Source: Lachnospiraceae bacterium
Lineage (GTDB): Bacteria > Bacillota > Clostridia > Lachnospirales > Lachnospiraceae
Direction of reading: 5' to 3'
Assembly (NCBI GenBank): GCA_024699045.1
Contig: JAILQK010000016.1
Span: 1-60,559, forward strand
Length of the DNA stretch: 60,559 nt
Shown: positions 54,112-60,559 of the stretch, piece after piece
How positions within the stretch are numbered: the first letter of the stretch is position 1
Layout: each line of letters begins with the position of its first letter
Program-made: the position numbers and the translations under genes
The notes under the pieces: generated by a model
What the model saw: only the letters and a program-made list of their open reading frames with translations
Databases searched by the model: none
Told to the model about the DNA's origin: nothing

Positions 54112-55287
54112 ATGATGAATTGGATCGGGATCCTTATGAACAGTAAGAAAACGGCTATAGTCCTGTTTATATTACAGGCTGTCTCGGCTGCCGTCCTTGT
54201 CATCACGAATGCAACGGGTTTTTCGCTTCCGGTCGTTGATATCATTCTGGGAATGCTGATGCTTCTCATCGCGGGGGCTCTGTTTTTTGGCATAAGCCGA
54301 TATATCAGGAAGCTGGAGACAACTCTCGGGGAGCTCACTATAGAAAATGAGAGAAATAAGATTGCTCTTGCCAGGATGTCCGAGGTCGCAAGAGGCGTGA
54401 ATGAGGATATTGTCAAGGCGGAGGAATCATTGAGTGAGATCCTTGACGGAAGTGAGGGGATCAATGATTCATTGTCAGGCATAAGTGAGGGAGTTACCGC
54501 CAATAAAGATGTGATAAGCTCCCAAAGTTCAAAGACACAGGATATACAGGGGATCATCTCCGATACCGGAGAACGGTCAAAGACGATACTGGAGAGCTCG
54601 AAAGTTACACGTGACGCTGCCGAAAAGGGTTCTGATGTCATAAAGGAGCTTGAGGACAAGGCCCGGCATGCGATCGGTTTTGGAGAAGAGATGAAACATG
54701 CGGCGATAAGCCTTAAGGACAGATCGGACAGAGTCGGTACCATCAATGACCTGATCCTCATGATCTCTTCACAGACGAATCTGCTTGCCCTGAACGCATC
54801 CATAGAGGCGGCCCGCGCCGGAGAGTCCGGAAAGGGATTTGCGATAGTTGCCGATCAGATAAGGGCGCTTGCCGAGCAGACAAAGGATGCGACCGAGAAG
54901 ATCACCGAGGTGCTGGACGGACTTTGCGCAGATGCCGAAGAGCTGGTCAGCAAGGCCGAACAGAGTGTAAAGATAGCCGGTGACCAGAAGGGCGCTGCCG
55001 AGATCGCAGGCAGGCAGTTTGGCGCCATAAGAGACGGAGTATCTGATCTTGACGACGGGGCGAGAGAAATAGGAGACCTTGTCGATAAGCTTAACGGAGC
55101 AAACAGTGGTATAGCGGATAATGTTTCTTCGCTTTCGGCGGCATCCGAGCAGATATCGGCTTCCACGAAGGAGGCAACGGAAAGCAGCAGCAAAAATGTC
55201 GAGCTCATCAGTAATTTTCAGACTCTGATGACCGAGATAAGCACTATGGTTTCCGAATTGAAAACATATAATACATCACAGGCTTAG
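54112..55287 (+). CDS. Methyl-accepting chemotaxis protein without external sensor
   Basis: A 391-residue chemoreceptor with two adjacent TM helices (about 13-32 and 38-60) joined by a loop of only a few residues, so it has no extracellular ligand domain and no clear HAMP. The cytoplasmic coiled coil carries the conserved tip [31 protein letters not shown]. The signal may be internal or membrane-derived, or come from a partner. The gene lies 64 bases before a Cache-HAMP phosphatase gene, a possible partner. The start could also be the second ATG at 54115. Confidence 0.9.
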   Translation: MMNWIGILMNSKKTAIVLFILQAVSAAVLVITNATGFSLPVVDIILGMLMLLIAGALFFGISRYIRKLETTLGELTIENERNKIALARMSEVARGVNEDIVKAEESLSEILDGSEGINDSLSGISEGVTANKDVISSQSSKTQDIQGIISDTGERSKTILESSKVTRDAAEKGSDVIKELEDKARHAIGFGEEMKHAAISLKDRSDRVGTINDLILMISSQTNLLALNASIEAARAGESGKGFAIVADQIRALAEQTKDATEKITEVLDGLCADAEELVSKAEQSVKIAGDQKGAAEIAGRQFGAIRDGVSDLDDGAREIGDLVDKLNGANSGIADNVSSLSAASEQISASTKEATESSSKNVELISNFQTLMTEISTMVSELKTYNTSQA

Positions 55288-55351
55288 ATCACGTTTTTAT
55301 ACCCGGTCATTTAACGGGGCAAAAGTGTTCGAAGCAGACAGACACTGATAT

Positions 55352-57205
55352 ATGAATAGAAATCATCAACAAATCAAAATCAATGTCCTGGTCAGAAGAA
55401 GACTGCTCATTGTCATTCTGATCGCCGGTATCGTGCTCATACCAACGATCGTGGCGGTTCAGACCGTACTTTCCGCCATGCATTCCATAAATCTTATAGA
55501 ATCAAGCATCTCAGACGTGGAACAGGAAATGAATTCGAGTTCTGATACTTTCCTGCTCGGATATACGGATTTATTTATGGAAAAGATCGGTACCCTCAAT
55601 AACCAGAATGATGTTAACTGGTTTTCCAGACTCGTGAAAATGAATGATGATATCATATCCGAGATCTTCGTTACGGATAACGACGGTATTGTAAGACAGT
55701 CGTGCAATCCGGCCTTCGTAGGTTATGATCTGAAGGATGAAGAAGCTGCAAATGGGTTTTTTGATATCCAAAAGGCGCAGATGTATATTTCAAATGATTA
55801 TCAGGAAAGTCTCATGACCGGTGATGAAGATTTATTATACTATGTCAGCACTCATTTCCCCGATCAGACAGGGTTCCTCATTGTAGGTTTCAGTGAAGAC
55901 AATATTATAAATTATACCTATCAGAATATCCGGACTGCCATGAAAAACAGGCGGATAGGGAATGACGGGGCCTTGCTGGTGCTCGACCCGGATTTTAGTA
56001 TCATAGGAAGCACAGATGATATCCAATACGGTGAGAAGTTTGAATTCCCCGATCTCATTTCTGATGACAATGGAGAGGAAATATATGGAAAGATCAATTT
56101 TAATGGTGTTGACAGCTATGTTGTCGTAAAAAAAGTTGGCGACACATATATAGTCGGAACCTATCCGCTGCGCGAGGCGCATCTCAGAGACAGGCTTACT
56201 ATTATTTCAATGCTTGTTGTATATATCATACTGATGGTGTGCCTTTTCTTTGTTCTCAGTAATCTTCTGGACAGAAAGGTGGTTCAGGGCGTTGAGATGA
56301 TCAACACTTCGCTTTTACGTATAACATCCGGAGATCTTGACGAAAGGGTCGATGTAAGAAGTTCGCTGGAGTTTTCCCAGCTGTCTGACGGGATCAATCA
56401 AACGGTCGGCAGACTGAAGGAATTCATAGAGGAAGCTAAGGCGAGGATAGATAAAGAGCTTAATATGGCCAGAATTATCCAGCATAATGCACTTCCGAAC
56501 GTAAAGACCGTGCTTGACAAGACTACCGCGTTTGGAATGTATGCAAGCATGGATGCCGCAAAAACTGTCGGCGGGGATTTTTATGATTTTTATTATCTTG
56601 GTGACGATATTCTTGTGATCCTTATCGCCGATGTTTCGGATAAAGGGATCCCGGCGGCAATGTTCATGATGAGAGCCAAGGCGCTTATGAAAAGCTATGC
56701 TGCTGAAGGGATGTCAGTGGATGAGCTGGTAAAAGAAGCAAACCAGAGCCTGTGGGAGAATAACGAAGGCAGTATGTTCGTGACTGCCTGGATCGGATTT
56801 GTCAATCTTAAGACGGGACTTGTTGAATACGTCCACGCCGGTCATACCTGTCCGGAGCTGATAAGCGACGGGAAGGTATCGATGGTCAAACAGAAAAGGA
56901 ATTTTATCATCGGAGGGCGGCCAAACTGCAATTATTTAAGACAGGAGTTTCAGATGAAACCCGGAGATACTCTGTATCTATATACGGACGGAGTATCGGA
57001 AGCATTTAATGACAAGGAAGAAGAATACGGCAATGAGAGGCTTGAGTCGATCCTGTTGAAAGCATACGCCGAGTATAAGGATGAGAAGCCCAACGAATTC
57101 TGTAAGAAAACATGCCTTGCGGTAAGGCGCGATGTCGAGGAGTTTGCTGACGGAATGGCGCAGTCCGACGATATCACCATGCTCTGCTTCAAGTACATGG
57201 TATAA
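55352..57205 (+). CDS. Cache-HAMP-PP2C (SpoIIE-type) membrane phosphatase
   Basis: A 617-residue sensor phosphatase of the PPM/SpoIIE-RsbU group, which dephosphorylates anti-sigma-factor antagonists or similar Ser/Thr-phosphoproteins. TM1 is near 19-44, a Cache-type extracellular sensor covers about 50-285 (VTDNDGIVRQSCNPAFVGYDL), TM2 is near 288-310, then HAMP (to about 365) and the PP2C domain. Metal-site motifs are MDAAKTVGGDFYDFYYL, LIADVSDKGIPAAMFM, EYVHAGHTCPEL, LYLYTDGVSEAFN and AQSDDITML. No cognate anti-anti-sigma factor is adjacent. The ribosome binding site is weak. Confidence 0.92.
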   Translation: MNRNHQQIKINVLVRRRLLIVILIAGIVLIPTIVAVQTVLSAMHSINLIESSISDVEQEMNSSSDTFLLGYTDLFMEKIGTLNNQNDVNWFSRLVKMNDDIISEIFVTDNDGIVRQSCNPAFVGYDLKDEEAANGFFDIQKAQMYISNDYQESLMTGDEDLLYYVSTHFPDQTGFLIVGFSEDNIINYTYQNIRTAMKNRRIGNDGALLVLDPDFSIIGSTDDIQYGEKFEFPDLISDDNGEEIYGKINFNGVDSYVVVKKVGDTYIVGTYPLREAHLRDRLTIISMLVVYIILMVCLFFVLSNLLDRKVVQGVEMINTSLLRITSGDLDERVDVRSSLEFSQLSDGINQTVGRLKEFIEEAKARIDKELNMARIIQHNALPNVKTVLDKTTAFGMYASMDAAKTVGGDFYDFYYLGDDILVILIADVSDKGIPAAMFMMRAKALMKSYAAEGMSVDELVKEANQSLWENNEGSMFVTAWIGFVNLKTGLVEYVHAGHTCPELISDGKVSMVKQKRNFIIGGRPNCNYLRQEFQMKPGDTLYLYTDGVSEAFNDKEEEYGNERLESILLKAYAEYKDEKPNEFCKKTCLAVRRDVEEFADGMAQSDDITMLCFKYMV

Positions 57206-57295
57206 ACGGATCACAGTAGCTTTCGGATGCTTTCCGGGGCTGCCTTCATGCCGGTTCCTTATCTTTCAGGTAAATGGTCTGATCCTGTTGATTAT

Positions 57296-57303
57296 GGTAA
57301 AAT
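57296..57303 (+). promoter_or_regulatory. Extended -10 element before sortase B
   Basis: GGTAAAAT, preceded by T to give TGGTAAAAT, matches an extended -10 with TAAAAT at 57298-57303. The predicted start is within about two bases of the ATG at 57312, and no ribosome binding site is visible, so the message could be leaderless. Confidence 0.4.
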
Positions 57304-57311
57304 GATTATTT

Positions 57312-58121
57312 ATGAAGAGGAATATAATAAGGACAATTTTTCTGCTCGTTGCGATCGGATGCTTCGGGTATGTCGGGTGGTATTATTATGATCTGAAGCG
57401 GACCGAGAGTGATGTATCGGCGTTGTCTTCGAGGATAGGAACGGTTACCGAAGTCCCGGGAGGGACCCCGGAAGAACCGACGGAAAGCGAGTCCGTGGAT
57501 GAGGAAGTGAGTGAGGCGGCTCCCAGAGAATTGACCGTTCTTCCCGATTTCCAGCCCCTGCTTGAGAAGAATCAGAATATCATCGGGTGGCTTACCATAG
57601 ACGGGACAAAGGTCAATTATCCGGTGATGCAGTCGGTCAACGGTGACAGTAATTATTATCTGGATCATAATTTCGATCAGCAGTCGGATAAGAACGGTTC
57701 ATTATTCCTCGATGACAGGTGCGACGTGATGAAACCGTCGGCAAACCTTATAATATACGGTCATCATATGAGAAGCGGAGCGATGTTCGGAGATCTTGAT
57801 AATTACAAGTCCGAGAGTTACTGCAGGGAGCATCCGTACATCAGGTTCAACAGTATATATGAGACCGGGCTCTGGCAGGTAATGGCGGCTTTTGAGTCAA
57901 AGGTCTATTCCGATACCGATATCGGATTTCGATATTATGATTTTATCGATCCCGAGGATGAAAAGGGGTTTGTAGCCGGAGTCAAGAACATGAAAGCGTT
58001 GTCGATCTACGATACCGGAGTTGATGCGGTGTGGGGAGACCGGCTTATAACGCTCTCGACATGCGATTATGAGCAGGATAACGGCAGGTTTGTCGTTGTA
58101 GCGAAACTCGTGTCGGCCTAA
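57312..58121 (+). CDS. srtB: Class B sortase
   Basis: Membrane transpeptidase that attaches sorted proteins to peptidoglycan, or in some Clostridia builds pili. The 269-residue protein has an N-terminal TM (about 7-26) and an acidic linker. The sortase barrel has NQNIIGWLTIDGTKVNYPVMQ, H151 in IIYGHHM, C251 in TLSTCDYE and R259 in NGRFVVVAKLV. The TLSTC-DYE...GRFVV pattern is class B. No sorting-signal protein is complete in the window; the surface protein at the right edge is a possible substrate whose C-terminus is not visible. Confidence 0.94.
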   Translation: MKRNIIRTIFLLVAIGCFGYVGWYYYDLKRTESDVSALSSRIGTVTEVPGGTPEEPTESESVDEEVSEAAPRELTVLPDFQPLLEKNQNIIGWLTIDGTKVNYPVMQSVNGDSNYYLDHNFDQQSDKNGSLFLDDRCDVMKPSANLIIYGHHMRSGAMFGDLDNYKSESYCREHPYIRFNSIYETGLWQVMAAFESKVYSDTDIGFRYYDFIDPEDEKGFVAGVKNMKALSIYDTGVDAVWGDRLITLSTCDYEQDNGRFVVVAKLVSA

Positions 58122-58134
58122 AGGATGATCTGCA

Positions 58135-58191
58135 TGGCTGAAGCGATACCGGCACATGATTACGGCGGGGTTTTGGCTGAAGCGATACCGG
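58135..58191 (+). repeat. 18-bp direct repeat downstream of srtB
   Basis: TGGCTGAAGCGATACCGG occurs at 58135-58152 and again at 58174-58191, a 39-base period with the second unit incomplete. It lies between srtB and ldh. Confidence 0.85.
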
Positions 58192-58236
58192 GACCGGTGT
58201 AACGATAGTTTATTCAGGATATGAGAGGAGAGAGAG

Positions 58237-59190
58237 ATGGGCTGTGATATCAATGAGCGTAAGGTGGCAGTCATAGGATGCGGATTTGTTGGTTCCGCAT
58301 CCGCTTTTGCGATAATGAACAGCGGACTTTTTTCGGAAATGGTGCTTATCGACGCCAACAGGGAAAAAGCCGAGGGCGAAGCACTGGATATAAGCCACGG
58401 GCTTCCGTTTGCCAAGCCTATGCAGATATATGCGGGAGAATATAAGGATATCGCGGATGCGGCGGTCGTCGTCGTGACTGCGGGAGCCGGACAGAAGCCG
58501 GGGGAAACGAGACTTGATCTGGTAAAAAAGAATGTGGGGATATTCAGGTCAGTGATCCCGCAGATCGTCGAATACAACAAAGAGGGGATACTCCTGATCG
58601 TTGCAAATCCGGTGGACATCCTGACACACACGGCGCTTAAGCTTTCCGGCTTCCCGGAGAGCCGGGTCTTCGGATCGGGAACGGTGCTTGATACCGCAAG
58701 ACTTAAGTATCTGTTGGGAGAGCATCTTTCGGTGGACAGCCGGTCCGTGCATACTTTTATCATCGGCGAGCACGGAGACAGCGAGATCGCGGTATGGTCA
58801 GGGACGAACGTCTCAGGCGTTCCGCTTGATGATTTCTGTGAGATGAGAGGACATTTCGATCATATCGAATCCATGAAGCGCATAGCGGAGAATGTAAAGA
58901 ACAGTGCCTACGAGATCATAGAAAAGAAGGGGGCTACCTATTACGGGATCGCAATGTCGGTAAAACGCATACTCGAAGCGGTCATCCGCGATGAGAAATC
59001 CATCCTACCGGTATCAAGCCTTCAGCATGATAACCACGGCATATCCGACGTGACGCTCAGTATGCCTGCGATCGTCGGGAGAAACGGAGTGGAAGGAACG
59101 GTTCCCATCTCTTTAAGTGAAGAGGAGGAGTCAGCGCTCAGGCTCTCGGCGGAGACTCTTAAAAAAGTTGCGGAGGAAGTGCTCGACTGA
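58237..59190 (+). CDS. ldh: L-lactate dehydrogenase
   Basis: Reduces pyruvate to L-lactate with NADH, regenerating NAD+ in fermentation. The 317-residue protein has the NAD fold VAVIGCGFVGSASAFAIM with D38-type LIDANREKAEGEALD. The substrate loop AGQKPGETRLDLV, with Gln and Arg, marks lactate rather than malate dehydrogenase. NPVDILTH and the active-site H179 in IIGEHGDSE are present. AGAGGAGAGAG precedes the ATG. It appears monocistronic. Confidence 0.95.
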   Translation: MGCDINERKVAVIGCGFVGSASAFAIMNSGLFSEMVLIDANREKAEGEALDISHGLPFAKPMQIYAGEYKDIADAAVVVVTAGAGQKPGETRLDLVKKNVGIFRSVIPQIVEYNKEGILLIVANPVDILTHTALKLSGFPESRVFGSGTVLDTARLKYLLGEHLSVDSRSVHTFIIGEHGDSEIAVWSGTNVSGVPLDDFCEMRGHFDHIESMKRIAENVKNSAYEIIEKKGATYYGIAMSVKRILEAVIRDEKSILPVSSLQHDNHGISDVTLSMPAIVGRNGVEGTVPISLSEEEESALRLSAETLKKVAEEVLD

Positions 59191-59422
59191 ACAGGGGCAT
59201 TATCGGGTCACAGAATAAAGGCTGAATAAAAATGTGATCTGATATAAAGAAATACGGCATATCTGCCGATATAAGATATGAAGTGGTGCATTATATTTAA
59301 ACCACTTACCTTTGATGTGGAAACCAACAGCTTTCATGCAGCGAAGGAAGCTGTCGTTACAGTGATCTGTCGGAGTATTGAGAACATCATCTGACATATT
59401 TATACAGCACAGGAGCGGAAGT
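59191..59422 (+). other. Intergenic leader with three successive hairpins
   Basis: Hairpin 1 is CGGCA/TGCCG (59255-59268). Hairpin 2 is AAGTGGT/ACCACTT (59281-59307). Hairpin 3 is ACAGCTT/AAGCTGT (59327-59354). None has a T run. They may belong to the 5' leader of the surface protein gene or the 3' end of ldh. No gene was found. Confidence 0.45.
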
Positions 59423-60559
59423 ATGGCAGGTAAAACAAGCAAAAAAAAGAATACCACCAAAAAGAAGGGGAGAAGATATCTCAAGAAGGCGGCCAGAAGG
59501 ACGATCGCCGCGCTTCTTATGGTCACAGCCCTTATCGTTGCGGCCATCCCTGCTACACCATCGAGAGCGGCGACGTTTGGAGATGTTACTTCCGATTATG
59601 TCTATGTCAACGAAGCCAACGGGTATCTGGTTTATCTGACTTTAGTAGACTCAAAGGTATCCTTCACCGGGTTTGAATCGATAGATGTTCAAAAGATCGA
59701 TGTTGACGATGGATCCGGTACCGGAACTACCGTTACACATACGATCATAAAGAAAACCGATGCGGCATCGACAAGTATTGAACTTACTGGAACTGAGATA
59801 ACTACAGTGTATTCTGATCTTGTGAAATGTACTGTTTCCGGATATGAAGACTACTATGATCTCTATACAAGCACTACGGCCGGTCCCGTAACCTGTGTAT
59901 CAGTCGGTAACGGAAGTGAGAGCAGCAGCCACAGCAGTCTGGTAAACTACGAAAAGATCAAGGGCTTTACCTGTGATACGGTCACAACATTCAATAATTA
60001 TGCTTTCGAGGGATGCACGAGTCTGGATACGATCAACTGCAACAGTGCGGTTTCTATCGGTGATTCTGCTTTCAGTGGCTGCGACGCACTTGCAAATCTT
60101 ACTTTGGGCAGTCCGTTTACAAAAGTGGGAAGCAGTGCGTTTAAAAACTGTGTAAACCTTTCGGTGTGTCCCATAAACGGTGTTGTATTAAAGAATGGGT
60201 TGGGGGAAAGCGCATTCGAAGGCTGTACGAGCATGTCCGGAGAGGTCAATCTGTGTTGCGAATCTTCAACATTAACCTTAGCCTTGGCCGGCAGCTGTTT
60301 CAAGAACTGTACCGGGATAAGCACTGTTAAGATAGCGGATGGCTATACGATAATCCAAGCAGATGCTTTTAACGGCTGTACAAGCCTCTCAAAGATCAGT
60401 TTGCCCAATACACTTCAGACAGTCGGTGACAATGTCTTTCTTAATTGCACGAGCCTTACCGCGGTAAGCATTCCGGCAGGGATGACAGCATTGCCAGCCG
60501 GTATATTCAACAGCTGTGAAAGTCTCAAGGATGTATATCTCCGTAACAACGGCAACACT
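59423..60559 (+). CDS. BspA-like leucine-rich-repeat surface protein, 3'-truncated
   Basis: The reading frame stays open to the window edge (379 visible residues). AGGAG (59411-59415) lies 7 bases before the ATG. A very basic N-terminus (KTSKKKNTTKKKGRRYLKKAARR) precedes a hydrophobic signal core (TIAALLMVTALIVAAIPATP) and a likely cleavage near SRAA. After about 100 residues of beta-rich sequence come LRR_5 (BspA/TpLRR) repeats: NYAFEGCTSLDTI, GDSAFSGCDALANLTL, GSSAFKNCVNL, ADAFNGCTSLSKISLP and others, each with a conserved Cys. Such proteins bind host or microbial surfaces; anchoring by the nearby sortase is possible but unproven. Confidence 0.88.
   Translation, partial: MAGKTSKKKNTTKKKGRRYLKKAARRTIAALLMVTALIVAAIPATPSRAATFGDVTSDYVYVNEANGYLVYLTLVDSKVSFTGFESIDVQKIDVDDGSGTGTTVTHTIIKKTDAASTSIELTGTEITTVYSDLVKCTVSGYEDYYDLYTSTTAGPVTCVSVGNGSESSSHSSLVNYEKIKGFTCDTVTTFNNYAFEGCTSLDTINCNSAVSIGDSAFSGCDALANLTLGSPFTKVGSSAFKNCVNLSVCPINGVVLKNGLGESAFEGCTSMSGEVNLCCESSTLTLALAGSCFKNCTGISTVKIADGYTIIQADAFNGCTSLSKISLPNTLQTVGDNVFLNCTSLTAVSIPAGMTALPAGIFNSCESLKDVYLRNNGNT

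Noticed and set aside
55300-55322. Terminator between the second chemoreceptor and the phosphatase gene
   Set aside because: CCCG/CGGG is a four-pair stem with no T run.
59378-59406. Promoter TTGAGA-N17-TATACA before the LRR protein gene
   Set aside because: The predicted start would fall inside the ribosome binding site at 59411-59415, so it cannot give a normally translated message.

Overview
The window looks like a chromosomal segment of a Firmicute of the class Clostridia, most likely family Lachnospiraceae. The evidence is gene content and order: fhs-folD, NfnAB, phoH-HD-ybeY, mutS-mutL-miaA, radC-mreBCD-mrdA-rodA, sepF, lspA-rluD. There are many TTG and GTG starts, strong AGGAG-type ribosome binding sites, very short or overlapping gene junctions, and a class B sortase beside a BspA-like surface protein. 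All but one of about 51 genes lie on the + strand. No rRNA, tRNA, insertion sequence, prophage or CRISPR array is visible, and no gene-free stretch exceeds 300 bases.

Layout. 1-8009: one-carbon folate enzymes (fhs, truncated at the left edge, and folD), a zinc-ribbon membrane protein, xpt, aspartate kinase, and the electron-bifurcating transhydrogenase pair NfnA/NfnB. 8054-21348: a tightly packed run holding a small membrane protein, rlmH, pyrimidine-nucleoside phosphorylase, phoH, a degenerate PgpH-like membrane protein, ybeY, a DUF3048 lipoprotein, a flippase, two flavoproteins, proB, 5-formyl-THF cyclo-ligase and miaB. 21421-23139: a chemoreceptor ending in a clear terminator. 23251-30247: mutS, mutL, miaA and a PLP enzyme. 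30363-39044: radC and the elongasome (mreB, mreC, mreD, mrdA, rodA), then a methylglyoxal-synthase-like gene and a D,D-carboxypeptidase. 39116-42369: a P-loop protein, a structured RNA element with a terminator, then a HlyD-like protein, yggS and sepF. 42485-46565: aroB, lspA with a repetitive tail, rluD and a tyrosine recombinase. 46660-53867: a GT-C-like membrane protein, a convergent cytidylate-kinase-like gene, leuS, a MATE transporter and a Cys-rich miniprotein. 54112-60559: a sensorless chemoreceptor, a Cache-HAMP-PP2C phosphatase, sortase B, L-lactate dehydrogenase and the start of a leucine-rich-repeat surface protein that runs off the right edge.

No single large new system stands out. 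The notable material is of three kinds. (1) Several housekeeping homologues have lost key residues: the HD domain next to phoH, methylglyoxal synthase, and the MreB phosphate-2 loop. mrdA and lspA carry large additions. (2) Short tandem duplications recur at gene ends and in spacers, several of them copying the stop codon and/or ribosome binding site, alongside in-frame tandem repeats inside mutL and lspA. (3) A riboswitch-like three-way junction sits before a terminator directly upstream of the sepF operon, and a perfect palindrome lies on the -35 box of the leuS promoter. All functional calls come from reading motifs by eye; no database search was run.
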